From NCBI RefSeq assembly GCF_030068605.1, contig NZ_JASJOU010000021.1:62001-126000 (forward strand): a DNA stretch of 64,000 nucleotides. The letters are read 5' to 3'. Positions 9,526 through 18,094 of the stretch are shown here, one piece after another; position 1 is the stretch's first letter; each line of letters begins with the position of its first letter. Below the pieces are notes generated by a model. The model searched no databases. It was not told where the DNA came from and saw nothing but the letters and a program-made list of their open reading frames with translations. Source of the stretch: Xanthocytophaga agilis. Lineage in GTDB: Bacteria > Bacteroidota > Bacteroidia > Cytophagales > 172606-1. Position numbers and translations under genes: made by a program.

Positions 9526-10206
9526 TTAATCACTCTGCGTAAACCCAAACACAGGATAGCCACTCATATCTGAAGATTGTTTGAGAAGCTTAAAGCCATT
9601 TTTCTGCATAAGACTTAGAAAATCTGCAATACTCAGCAAAGGTTTGGCACAAGTTGGATCAGAGCAAAACTCCCCTGCTCCGTGATCGTTTTTAAAGCTG
9701 TCCCGGATAAATATCCGACCTCCATGCTTTAATTTTTTGTGTAGGTCCTGAAACATAGCATCAGGTTGATTAAATACATGTATCGTAGCATTAGTATAAA
9801 TCAGATCCAAAGTCGAATCAGGTAAATTGGAATGAATAGTATCTCCGATAATTAGATGAAATTGTACCTTATCACGCAAGTTTTCAGAACCTTGCTGTGA
9901 ATAAAAGTCAACCATCTTTTCTACATTCTCTTCATTCAACACTTGTCTGTCTATATCCTGAATATAAACAGTGGCACTATCCATAAGGCTAGCCATCATC
10001 ACAGTAAAAGTACCAGAACCTGCACCCACATCTGCAAAACGCATACCCGGCTTGACTTCCATGAATTCCAGAATAGGCAAAAATGTTTTACGGATACTTT
10101 TTTTGCTCATAACTGGCCCTCCAGCATAGGGAGCTATTTTATGAGAGCAACTCGTATAGATAAAAATAGTCCATAAAACCAGGCTTCTCATCCTAAAACG
10201 AGACAT
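9526..10206 (-). CDS. Class I SAM methyltransferase with a lipoprotein-like signal
   Basis: The core is a class I methyltransferase: FADVGAGSGTF (SAM-binding motif I, about residue 60), VYIQDIDRQ (motif II acidic residue), LDLIYTNATIHVF (motif IV) and KLKHGGRIFIRD (motif VI). The N-terminus, however, is a lipoprotein signal with the lipobox IYTSC, placing Cys at residue 20 if translation starts at the second ATG (10206). The ATG at 10233 would give an unlikely long n-region; a third ATG at 10191 is also possible. An exported methyltransferase would lack SAM in the periplasm, so either it does another job or the signal acts as a membrane anchor. Substrate unknown. Confidence 0.8.
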   Translation of the reverse strand: MSRFRMRSLVLWTIFIYTSCSHKIAPYAGGPVMSKKSIRKTFLPILEFMEVKPGMRFADVGAGSGTFTVMMASLMDSATVYIQDIDRQVLNEENVEKMVDFYSQQGSENLRDKVQFHLIIGDTIHSNLPDSTLDLIYTNATIHVFNQPDAMFQDLHKKLKHGGRIFIRDSFKNDHGAGEFCSDPTCAKPLLSIADFLSLMQKNGFKLLKQSSDMSGYPVFGFTQSD

Positions 10207-10508
10207 CAAAGAGTACTGGCAGAAAAATTGCATCGGAAAGTGGTTGTGTGTTTCTCTTCAACGCCAACCTATAGATACAAATTGCATGTAATTCATTGCC
10301 ATTTTGATACATATTTGCTGATACATCCCCAAATCTGGCTGAAATCACAACTTTTCATCACCTGTCACATTATACATATATTCCCATGCAATCAAATTTA
10401 TTTTTGTAACATTACTATACAAGTACGGCTAGCCTTATTTTATACCCTTATTATTTTACCTCCAAGATATATCTTAAGAGGTATAATTAGTAATATTAAC
10501 CCATACTC

Positions 10509-10667
10509 ATGAGTCAATACCCTATCAAATTACTTAAGAAAAAGCTGGGAGCAGTTTATCCGGAAGATTTTAAAGAGTTGATCATTGTGTTGCAACAGTT
10601 AAAGAATGTGGACGAGTTATTGGTAAAATATGAAGCAGAGAAAAAGGCAGGATTATTCAGCTTTTAA
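10509..10667 (+). CDS. Small basic protein, 52 residues
   Basis: The short frame from ATG at 10509 to TAA at 10667 encodes a helical, lysine-rich peptide (MSQYPIKLLKKKLG..., then EDFKELIIVLQQLKNVDELL). The composition and amphipathic pattern look coding, but it is short and no family was recognised. It could be a remnant or a small DNA- or protein-binding peptide. Confidence 0.4.
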   Translation: MSQYPIKLLKKKLGAVYPEDFKELIIVLQQLKNVDELLVKYEAEKKAGLFSF

Positions 10668-10938
10668 AACAAGAAGGAGAGTTACAAAAATAAAGTTGCA
10701 ATAATTTCAATTTGGACAGCATGCTACCTTTGTTGGTTCAGGATTACAGCTTCTTATAGTCTGACTGCTGTACTGTTTGTATCGACCCAAATAAAAAAGC
10801 AATACAGAGTTAAAACATCTGTTAACAGAAAAGAAATGGCTACTAAAGAAGGTATACTACTGTGTCAAGAATAATGTTCAAATAGTATTGAGTCACTAGA
10901 ATCTCAATCGCAAATACAACTAAATAAAGAAGCACTAT

Positions 10939-11139
10939 ATGTGTTTCAGGAAAGTCAGAATCTTTAATACTCTGTACAGCAGAAAATATGACAAACAGAT
11001 TAGAGATATCTCTGCTCATCTATTACAAACCCTTATGTCTTCCCACAGGTCTGGAAATATTCGGGAAATGGAACACTTAATTGAACGATGTGTACTTTTG
11101 TGCGAAACAGACACGATTGACCACTTACCTAATTATTAA
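10939..11139 (+). pseudogene. C-terminal fragment of a sigma-54 activator
   Basis: The 66-codon frame contains LMSSHRSGNIREMEHLIERCVLL followed by DTIDHLP. This matches the end of the AAA+ domain of NtrC-type response regulators, where PGNxRELxHxIERxVLL is diagnostic; here PG has become SG. The N-terminal receiver and most of the ATPase are absent, as is a C-terminal HTH. It is a relic. Confidence 0.6.
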
Positions 11140-11496
11140 TTTTAATTCAACAAATTTTTAAACATCCCCACCACAACAAAATGGAATAGTAAAAACGATG
11201 AAATAGCACAGACAGCTGATTAGTAACCAAATCTGATATTGTCTGTAAGGTTGTTTATCTTGCAGGAGTTTCCAGGAAAGGATTTGGATTTTACTATATT
11301 TTACCTTATGTTTTGACTTTGGTGCGAACAGATTGATAGAATATAGACAGAAAAGGGCACAATAATGTATACAAAGCAATCTTTTTTAAGACTCTATGAA
11401 AAAGTTGGTAAAGTTGTAAAGGCTCATTCATTATATAGAATAAATTGCTCTTAGAGTACATCTGAGAGATAATATAATAGTTACAAACCACACAAG
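11140..11496. other. Intergenic with no recognised gene
   Basis: No gene is supported between the sigma-54 relic and the carbonic anhydrase promoter region. Confidence 0.4.
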
Positions 11497-11516
11497 AAGC
11501 CTTTCATGAAAGGCTT
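11497..11516. promoter_or_regulatory. 20-bp perfect palindrome upstream of carbonic anhydrase
   Basis: AAGCCTTTCATGAAAGGCTT reads identically on both strands and ends 50 bp before the carbonic anhydrase ATG. With no loop it suits a dimeric repressor site better than a hairpin terminator, though either is possible. Confidence 0.4.
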
Positions 11517-11566
11517 AACAAGGCGGTTTTGCTTTCTATAAATCAACCACTATAAATTAACTTATT

Positions 11567-12208
11567 ATGGCATTGTACGATGAAATCTTTGAGAACAACC
11601 GCAAATGGGTTTTAGAAAAAAAAGCCAGTCAAACCGATTTTTTTGAACACCTTTCCAAGGGACAATCCCCTGAGATACTTTACATAGGTTGCAGTGACAG
11701 CCGCGTGACTGCCGAAGAACTGACCGGCACCCAGCCCGGGCAGATGTTTGTTCACCGCAATATTGCCAACCTGGTTCCTAACAACGACAACAGTTCGCAA
11801 TCGGTGGTTGCCTATGCAGTAGAATACCTGAAGGTTAAACACATTGTGGTCTGTGGCCATTATTTCTGCGGCGGTGTGAAAGCAGCTATGGAAAGTAAGG
11901 ATTTGGGTGTGCTTAATGCCTGGCTTCGCAATATTCGGGATGTGTATCGATTACATAAAGATGAACTCAATGCCATTGAAGATCCGGATCAACGTTACAA
12001 TCGACTCGTTGAGATTAATGTGGAAGAGCAATGTATCAATGTGCTAAAAATGGCAGTGGTTCAAAAATCGTATCTGAAAAACCAATACCCACAAATTCAC
12101 GGTTGGGTCTTTGATGTCTCTACCGGTCGGCTGATTGATTTGAAGTTTAACTTACCCAAAATGCTTGCTTCCATTCAGGAAATATATGATCTGACCCAGG
12201 AAATCTAA
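11567..12208 (+). CDS. Beta-class carbonic anhydrase
   Basis: This 213-residue enzyme interconverts CO2 and bicarbonate. The zinc ligands are visible: Cys42 in CSDSR, with the Asp44/Arg46 dyad, and His98 and Cys101 in HYFCGG. Also typical are GQMFVHRNIANLV and the C-terminal HGWVFDVSTGRL. Length and motifs match the plant-type beta class. The next gene, 42 bp downstream on the same strand, is a bestrophin-like channel, so the two probably work together in bicarbonate supply or pH control. Base composition in both genes is visibly richer in G+C than in the neighbours, which may mean transfer. A 20-bp palindrome lies 50 bp upstream. Confidence 0.95.
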   Translation: MALYDEIFENNRKWVLEKKASQTDFFEHLSKGQSPEILYIGCSDSRVTAEELTGTQPGQMFVHRNIANLVPNNDNSSQSVVAYAVEYLKVKHIVVCGHYFCGGVKAAMESKDLGVLNAWLRNIRDVYRLHKDELNAIEDPDQRYNRLVEINVEEQCINVLKMAVVQKSYLKNQYPQIHGWVFDVSTGRLIDLKFNLPKMLASIQEIYDLTQEI

Positions 12209-12250
12209 TCTTTTGTTTTATAGTTATGCGATCAGTTACGTTACTAAACT

Positions 12251-13171
12251 ATGTTATTAAACCGGCCGATTTCCATTGGGTATTTCATTAATTTAATCAA
12301 ATATGATATCCTTGTCATTTTCGCTTATAGCAGCCTTTCATTGATTGTCCATCATTACAAGTTTCTGCATGATGTATCGATTCCCATTTCCATAGCGGCA
12401 ATCATTGGGACACTTATCTCACTTTTGCTTGCATTTAGAACATCGCAGTCGTATGAACGCTGGTGGGAAGCACGCATCATCTGGGGAAGCATTGTCAATG
12501 ACAGCCGTACCTTGATTCGTCAGCTCAGGCAATTTCTCCCTGAAGACGAATTGGCGAAGGCACAGATAGATCAACACATACTCAGTTTTAAAGACCGACA
12601 GATTATATGGGTTTATGCATTAGGAGAATCGCTGCGCAAACTGCCGTTTTCCGGTCAGGTAACTGCTTATCTGGACAAGCACAGGCTTTTGGACAAAAAC
12701 AAGCTGCCAAGCAGCAATATTCCTAATTTACTACTGGAAAAGCATTCGGAAGAGTTAAAACAGGTAGCCAATCACTACAAGCTGGATCCCAACAAACAGG
12801 TCCAGCTTGACTCAACCTTAGTCAGGTTAACCGATGCGATGGGAAAATGTGAACGTATTAAAAACACGGTTTTTCCCAAATCCTATAGTGTGCTGATTCA
12901 TTTTATCATTTATGTTTTCCTGACTGCATTACCCTTTGGGCTGGAAGAGGTGGGTGACATACCCGAAATGGTAGTAACCATGTTGATTCCACTGCTTTTT
13001 ATCATGATCGAAAAGACGGCTATTCTCTTGCAGGACCCCTTTGAGAACCGCCCTACCGATACACCGATGACAGCCATTGCGGTAACGATTGAAAACAACC
13101 TCAATCAGATAACAGACAGTGAGACAGCTCCAAAACAACTGGTTGATGATGACAAATATTATAGTATGTAA
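12251..13171 (+). CDS. Bestrophin-like (RFP-TM/UPF0187) anion channel
   Basis: The 306-residue protein has the bestrophin family layout: membrane helices near the N-terminus (about 20-40 and 45-62), the highly conserved block LLAFRTSQSYERWWEAR, a helical cytosolic part, and further helices (about 215-260) with LPFGLEE and LIPLLFIMIEKTA. C-terminally it has DPFENRPTDTPM, matching the family's conserved DPF motif. Bacterial bestrophins form pentameric channels for anions or cations; in algae the homologues carry bicarbonate toward a carbonic anhydrase. The pairing with the upstream carbonic anhydrase gene makes bicarbonate the most plausible substrate here (inference). Confidence 0.9.
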   Translation: MLLNRPISIGYFINLIKYDILVIFAYSSLSLIVHHYKFLHDVSIPISIAAIIGTLISLLLAFRTSQSYERWWEARIIWGSIVNDSRTLIRQLRQFLPEDELAKAQIDQHILSFKDRQIIWVYALGESLRKLPFSGQVTAYLDKHRLLDKNKLPSSNIPNLLLEKHSEELKQVANHYKLDPNKQVQLDSTLVRLTDAMGKCERIKNTVFPKSYSVLIHFIIYVFLTALPFGLEEVGDIPEMVVTMLIPLLFIMIEKTAILLQDPFENRPTDTPMTAIAVTIENNLNQITDSETAPKQLVDDDKYYSM

Positions 13172-13497
13172 ACAATTAGTAGGCAAATAGTGTTGCGATA
13201 CTAATGCTGCAATATCAGTGTTAGTGGCCTACATTAAAAGTTTGGCACAAAAGTTAATCGTTAATACAACAGGTCACTTATAATCAAATTTTTTATGTCT
13301 TATTTTTTGATTTATCTTATATAGCAAGCAGCAGACCTGAACTCCATTAATCAAGATATACTATTTTAATGGAGGACAAGGCTCGTCCACCAAATTCTCA
13401 TTGAGTTTCCGTCTTTTTGATCAGGCAAAAAGACGGGCGTAAACATTCGCGAAAGGCTAGAACAATGAATAAGAGTGTAAAAAAGAAAACAATCCCC
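13172..13497. other. Intergenic, convergent genes
   Basis: Space between the bestrophin gene and the leftward ECF operon. An interrupted C/T-rich and A-rich repeat-like stretch (AAAAGACGG) at 13410-13437 may form a terminator. No gene is supported. Confidence 0.3.
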
Positions 13498-14124
13498 TTA
13501 TTCCTGCATAGAAGCACCAGTCTCATACTCACTCAAAATCGCCTTTATCTGAGCCAGAGGCTGGACAAAACTCTTACGATTTTCAGCCCGTATAGCTAAA
13601 TAACAGGATAAAAGCGTAATCAGATACGTGATCGCTGCACCCAAAGGGAAACTCTGAACGCCTCCGGGTACATAAATGGCAAATACCAGAAACATAGCAA
13701 TGGCTGAAATCAGTGGAATCAGAAACAATTCATATCTTTTTTTAAAGCGGAAAAAGCTTTCCAGCAAGGATTGCTTTTCAAGCAAATACTTGTGGATAGA
13801 AGACGTTTCTTTGCAGAGAACAGAGGTACCAGCAAAACGTTTGAATTTTTTAAGCAGCATTATTGTAAAGGGAATGTAAAGTAATATACCAGTCAGGCTG
13901 AGCAGCAGAATAGGAGTAGCAAACCAGTATCGGATCACCAAATGCCCGCACATGGCATATATCAGAATCTGAAGTGCAAAAGATGCCCAGAAATACTGCA
14001 TCGAAGACTTGGTATGCTGATTGACCCGCCTTTTAATCACTTTCTGAAAAGCTAGTTCATCATATGGGATGGATTCAGAAAATGAATGCCCCCATTGTTT
14101 CTTAAATTCATCAAGAGTTGACAT
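13498..14124 (-). CDS. Membrane protein co-encoded with ECF sigma factor
   Basis: A 208-residue protein with two pairs of likely membrane helices (about 44-62 and 68-88, then 135-155 and 163-180) and a short soluble N-terminus. Its start overlaps the end of the sigma factor gene by 14 bp, so the two are translationally linked. The position is that of an anti-sigma factor or sensor, but there is no zinc-binding ASD motif, so the function as anti-sigma is inferred from context only. Confidence 0.75.
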   Translation of the reverse strand: MSTLDEFKKQWGHSFSESIPYDELAFQKVIKRRVNQHTKSSMQYFWASFALQILIYAMCGHLVIRYWFATPILLLSLTGILLYIPFTIMLLKKFKRFAGTSVLCKETSSIHKYLLEKQSLLESFFRFKKRYELFLIPLISAIAMFLVFAIYVPGGVQSFPLGAAITYLITLLSCYLAIRAENRKSFVQPLAQIKAILSEYETGASMQE

Positions 14125-14647
14125 AATTCGTAACGTTATTTTTTTTTAGTTGTTCTTCCAGTTCTTTTTTAATCCTGACCAGGCGCACACTTACATTGGA
14201 TCGGGTAAGGCCTGTAATGGCTGCGATTTCTTCATAACTCATCTCATCCAGATACAAAAGCACAATAGCTTTGTTTAAGGAAGACAGCGTTCCGATTGCT
14301 CGAAAAAGCTGTTGAATGCTTTCTTCCAGTTGATCTGGGCCCTGTTCTGCAATTCCATAGTGCCTCAATGAAATGCGTTCGTCTTGTGTTTGTTTATGTT
14401 TACGACGCCACCCCAAGGCTGTATTAAGGCATACCTGATACATCCAGGTAGAGAATTTCGAACGACCATCAAATCCTGGATAGGATTTCCATAGCTGGTA
14501 CATCATCTCCTGCAGCATATCTGCCCGTTCATCTGTGTCTTCAAAGTAGATGCGACATACTTTATGAGCGATTCCTATATTTTCATTGATATGCTGAATA
14601 AATTGGGTATCTACAGGTGTTTTCATTCGCTGTATTGTTTCATGCAT
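14111..14647 (-). CDS. ECF-type RNA polymerase sigma factor
   Basis: This 178-residue protein has region 2 (DERADMLQEMMYQLWKSYPGFDGRSKFSTWMYQVCLNTA, about residues 39-80) and region 4 (LSSLNKAIVLLYLDEMSYEEIAAITGLTRSNVSVRLVRIKKELEE, about 120-168, with the HTH). Such factors direct RNA polymerase to a small regulon and are usually held by a membrane anti-sigma factor. It overlaps the following membrane-protein gene by 14 bases. Confidence 0.9.
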   Translation of the reverse strand: MHETIQRMKTPVDTQFIQHINENIGIAHKVCRIYFEDTDERADMLQEMMYQLWKSYPGFDGRSKFSTWMYQVCLNTALGWRRKHKQTQDERISLRHYGIAEQGPDQLEESIQQLFRAIGTLSSLNKAIVLLYLDEMSYEEIAAITGLTRSNVSVRLVRIKKELEEQLKKNNVTNYVNS

Positions 14648-15081
14648 TTATCAATTAGTTGCAGAGAGGTCTGAAAAACTACATTATCTATGATTTTTTT
14701 CATTGGAAGTTAGCAGTATCTACCAGAAAAGCAGAAGAAAAGCCTCATACTCTTATAACTCTTGATCCCCACCTAAATTCAAGGCTAAGCAAAAGTGGAA
14801 AACCCGCAGTATAGGACGATAGAGATTGCTCTTCCATGTGGCAAGGTGTAAATCCTTTCAATGATCTATAATGAAGAAACCGGTTGTATTCCAGTCGTCA
14901 AATTGTATTCCAGTCGCCAAACCTCTGAAGCATTTACCAACCAGAATACCCAAACGCTTAAAAGAATAATTAAAGATTACTGTCAAAGATCTAAACTTAC
15001 GACCAGCAAAAAGTTGACCCGGGACAAAGTTTATACTTGAGGTCTGATTTTTCTTAGGGTACCTCTTTTTCTAGCTGATGG
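14648..15081. other. Intergenic with a 19-bp tandem duplication
   Basis: No gene was seen. At 14884-14902 and 14903-14921 the sequence TTGTATTCCAGTCGTCAAA is repeated directly with one change (T to C). The rest looks like decayed sequence. Confidence 0.5.
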
Positions 15082-15408
15082 TTGGCTGACCGATTGCGTA
15101 ACACCTCAGCTCAGATGGGCGTTTACGGTGCAGGTTCAAACCATCTTCCTTGTACATTTAAAGGAAACACCAAAAAGGAGAGCAAACTAGGCACATCTAT
15201 ATTGGGGAATGCTGAAAAAATATATGATCGTCCAAAACTATTGGCAGTGAGAAAGGAAATACATTATGTTTACAAAGAGATTGTGTTCGTTGCTGATTGT
15301 AAATGCACGGATTTGTCAACGCCAAAAGATATAGTCAATAAACTACCAATAAGAGAAATTTGGATTGCTAGAAAGTTCGGGTACAACAAGATTATTACCA
15401 TTTACTAA
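15082..15408 (+). pseudogene. Truncated tandem copy of the following secreted-protein gene
   Basis: From about codon 27 the frame matches the C-terminal half of the next gene: GNTKKESKLGTSILGNAEKI against GKTEKDIKLETSILGDAYIK, then IHYVYKEIVFVADCKC against IFYVCKKIQFVSRCNC, and KLPIREIWIARKFG against KLPIQEIWIAKTFK. The signal peptide and first half are missing and replaced by unrelated sequence. It is a 5'-truncated paralogue left by tandem duplication. Confidence 0.6.
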
Positions 15409-15481
15409 TCCCTAACGCCTCTTATTGTAAATCAGGAGTGTTTTTATATTTCTCCAGTACTTAAAAAATAGAAACCAAAAA

Positions 15482-15997
15482 ATGAGACTAATACTAATCC
15501 TTCTACTAATGCTTCCCTTAACCTCATGGGCTCAAGACGATCTGACATTATATCCTGGCAAAGGCGTGGGAACAGTAAAACTAAACAAAACAACGGAAAA
15601 TGAATTAAGAAAAATTTATGGGACTAACTTTACCTTAGATACAAGTTACAATAACTATCTGCTAGATTATTCAGTTCTAGGGTTAAAGTTTAAAATCAAT
15701 CCTGAAACTCATAAGGTAACAGTTGTTATTGCCTATGGAAACTTTCAGGGTAAAACTGAAAAGGATATTAAGTTAGAGACATCTATACTAGGTGATGCAT
15801 ACATAAAATATCGTCGTCGGTATATAATGCAGGGAAAAAATGAGATATTTTATGTATGCAAAAAAATACAGTTTGTTTCACGATGCAATTGCAATAATAT
15901 GTTGAAAATTACTGAAAACGAGGCAGATAAATTACCTATACAGGAAATATGGATTGCTAAAACTTTCAAATTGGGACCTGTAATTAACATAGAATAA
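15482..15997 (+). CDS. Small secreted protein, duplicated family
   Basis: The 171-residue product has a signal peptide (MRLILILLLMLPLTSWAQ, cleavage after AWQ-type end at about 18) and a mature part beginning DDLTLYPGKGVGTVKLNKTT. A CNCNN segment near residue 137 is shared with the truncated copy upstream as CKCTD. No catalytic motif was recognised. The pattern LxPGKGVGxVKL...T..xLxxxYG, followed by a calculation-like KFKINPETHKVTVVIAYG, resembles small Bacteroidota proteins of unknown function. Confidence 0.7.
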   Translation: MRLILILLLMLPLTSWAQDDLTLYPGKGVGTVKLNKTTENELRKIYGTNFTLDTSYNNYLLDYSVLGLKFKINPETHKVTVVIAYGNFQGKTEKDIKLETSILGDAYIKYRRRYIMQGKNEIFYVCKKIQFVSRCNCNNMLKITENEADKLPIQEIWIAKTFKLGPVINIE

Positions 15998-16171
15998 GCA
16001 ACTAAAAAACGAACTACTTTCTACCCAAAGAACACACTGTTTTTTATCCTGTAAATTTGTAATTCCCCCTAACAAAGTTGAGTAACATTTTAAATATTTA
16101 CTTTATTCTCAAATAAAGGAATCTTATATTTACCACTAGCTGTCAATCCCTTAACAATCATCTATACCTCT

Positions 16172-16837
16172 ATGAAAACAACTACCATTGGATTGTTTTT
16201 ATGTGTGTCTATGTTATTTTCCTGTAAGGAAGATCCTGGAAAAAGCGGAGTACAGGTACAAAACCTTTTTCCCAAGGGAGGCCCAAGTGGCACATTGGTT
16301 ACGCTACATGGAAAGATGTTTGGAAAGGTCAAAGAGGACCTGGAAATTAAATTTAATGGGAGTGACATACCTGCTACCATTGTTTCTGTTACAGAAACAG
16401 AGATAACCCTTCAGGTGCCACCCAATGCCGCGTCCGGCTGGCATACACTAAAACGAAGGGGGTACATAGAAAACTCGTTTGGCTTTTCTATACTTCCAGC
16501 TCCTCTACCTTATATCACTAAAATAAGTCCGGAAAGTGGCAAGGTAGGAGATATTATTACCATTCATGGCAAGTACTTTGCCACCAGTAAAGCACAACAC
16601 AGACTAAGTTTCCACGATTCTACCAGTGCAACCGGAGCTTTGCTGGATCTACGTCCGGAAGAAAGTCCTTCAGCTCCTTTTTCCGAAATAGTATTTGCTA
16701 CCACAGATTCAGTTGGTGTAAGAATTCCTCCCAGAGTGGGTACTGGCTATATCATGATGTATATGGATTATACAGACACAGGAACGTTTACAAATTATTT
16801 CACCATCAGTACACCTGTAGTCACAATAGTAAAATAA
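16172..16837 (+). CDS. Lipoprotein with two IPT/TIG domains
   Basis: A 221-residue lipoprotein with lipobox MLFSC (Cys18). Two IPT/TIG immunoglobulin-like domains follow: VQNLFPKGGPSGTLVTLHGKMFG (about 28-50) and ITKISPESGKVGDIITIHGKYF (about 114-135), each with the P..G..G..VTI.G..F signature. Such domains occur in surface glycan-binding proteins and adhesins of Bacteroidota. No SusC/SusD pair lies near, so a polysaccharide-utilisation role is not supported. It is likely surface-exposed or periplasmic. Confidence 0.85.
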   Translation: MKTTTIGLFLCVSMLFSCKEDPGKSGVQVQNLFPKGGPSGTLVTLHGKMFGKVKEDLEIKFNGSDIPATIVSVTETEITLQVPPNAASGWHTLKRRGYIENSFGFSILPAPLPYITKISPESGKVGDIITIHGKYFATSKAQHRLSFHDSTSATGALLDLRPEESPSAPFSEIVFATTDSVGVRIPPRVGTGYIMMYMDYTDTGTFTNYFTISTPVVTIVK

Positions 16838-16852
16838 GGCAAAACTCTGGCT

Positions 16853-17773
16853 CTACTGAAAGGACTGTCGAAACTCCAGTGGAGACTGATTGGTTTTGCT
16901 TTTGAAGAGTTTATTAAATGACTGAGGGTATTCAAACCCCAGTTGGTAGGCTACTTCACTCACAGACAATGCTGTAGTAGACAAGATAGTCTTTGCCTTT
17001 TCGATGAGTTTATTGTGAATATGCTGTTGTGTACTCTGTCCGGTGTGAGCCCGAAGCATATCACTTAGATAACTAGCCGACACATGCAATTGATCCGCTA
17101 CATACTTTACTGTAGGCAGGCCTGACTTTTCCAGTTCAACACTAGCAAAGTAGACATCAAGGAGTGTTTCCAGTTTGATCAGTAAGTCGTTATTGGCCAG
17201 TTTGCGGGTGATAAATTGTCGGTTATAAAACCGGTTGCAGTAAGTAAGCAGCAAATCAATATTAGATACTATCAGTTCCTGAGTAAAATGATCCATATTG
17301 GTGTCTATCTCACGTTCGATATTGGCTACTAACTGCATGATAGCCTGCTCTTCCTGTTCGGATAAATGCAGGGCTTCATAGGCAGCGTAGGAGAAAAATC
17401 CATAGGACTTAATCTTACTGGCTAGTGGATAGGATTGCAGAAAATCCGGATGAATTATCAACATAAATCCTTCCAGACTGGTAGGTGTATCGGGATCAAT
17501 AGTGATTACTTGCTGAGGAGCAACAAACGTCATCATACCTTCATCAAAGTCATAGTATTGTTGCCCATATTTAATCTTTCCCTGATAATTTTTCTTGAGA
17601 GCAATGTGGTAAAAATTATAGGATATTGATCTGGGAACAGTTGTTCCGGTTGATGCCATGTCTTCAAATCTGATTACACTGACCAATGGATGCTTTGGCT
17701 TTTTCAAACCTAGCAGATGGTGCATCTCTGATATAGACAGGATCGGTTTGGGAGGAGTGACAGGCTGCTTCAT
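16853..17773 (-). CDS. AraC-family transcriptional regulator
   Basis: This 306-residue protein has an N-terminal cupin-like sensor (FYHIALKKNYQGKIKYGQQYYDFDEGMMTFVAPQQ) and a C-terminal AraC HTH pair: VKYVADQLHVSASYLSDMLRAHTGQSTQQHIHNKLIEKAK and LSVSEVAYQLGFEYPQSFNKLFKSKTNQSPLEFRQ. The second helix-turn-helix carries the usual GF...FNKLFK signature. It probably controls the aldo/keto reductase gene on the same strand upstream of it (18095), a frequent pairing in this phylum, though the intergenic gap is 320 bp and contains the spaced repeats. Confidence 0.9.
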   Translation of the reverse strand: MKQPVTPPKPILSISEMHHLLGLKKPKHPLVSVIRFEDMASTGTTVPRSISYNFYHIALKKNYQGKIKYGQQYYDFDEGMMTFVAPQQVITIDPDTPTSLEGFMLIIHPDFLQSYPLASKIKSYGFFSYAAYEALHLSEQEEQAIMQLVANIEREIDTNMDHFTQELIVSNIDLLLTYCNRFYNRQFITRKLANNDLLIKLETLLDVYFASVELEKSGLPTVKYVADQLHVSASYLSDMLRAHTGQSTQQHIHNKLIEKAKTILSTTALSVSEVAYQLGFEYPQSFNKLFKSKTNQSPLEFRQSFQ

Positions 17774-17857
17774 AGAAACAAAAGATTGAAATCGTAAAGG
17801 TACATGAGTAATGCCAGAGTTTAGTTTTACCCGGATGCTTTGGACTTAATTTTTTTC

Positions 17858-18055
17858 TGCGCATAGTTCACGGCAGGGCTCCTGAATAAATCCAGATAGA
17901 TTGTCTCTCCCTTAAAGAACATTTTGATCAGAACTCACGGCAGTTTTGTGTTTGCGCATAACTCACGGCAAAACTTTTTTTGATCGGAATAAACCGCAAC
18001 ATCCAAGTTTGAGCGAAATTCACGGCAAACACTCAGTTGTCGTGAATTTCGCTCA
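17858..18055. repeat. Spaced degenerate repeats, copy B (28-29 bp period)
   Basis: Cores of the type GCGCATAACTCACGGCA or GATCGGAATAAACCGCA end at 17875, 17942, 17970, 17998 and 18027. The last four are 28, 28 and 29 bp apart. The final unit forms a perfect 15-bp inverted repeat with the next stretch (TGAGCGAAATTCACG 18010-18024, CGTGAATTTCGCTCA 18041-18055), loop 16 bases. It sits between the AraC and aldo/keto reductase genes. Related sets occur at 6971 and 27826. Confidence 0.6.
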
Positions 18056-18094
18056 GGTGCTTTCTAAAATACACTATTCTGGTATGTACTATCT

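Noticed and set aside
10228-10512. Plus-strand 94-codon frame rich in His, Tyr and Ile
   Set aside because: Composition is that of AT-rich non-coding sequence (runs of HIIHIF-type residues) and it overlaps the upstream region of the methyltransferase.
17858-18055. 28-bp periodic repeats considered as a CRISPR or coding repeats
   Set aside because: The units are degenerate throughout, with no constant repeat plus variable spacer, and the 28-29 bp period is not a multiple of three.
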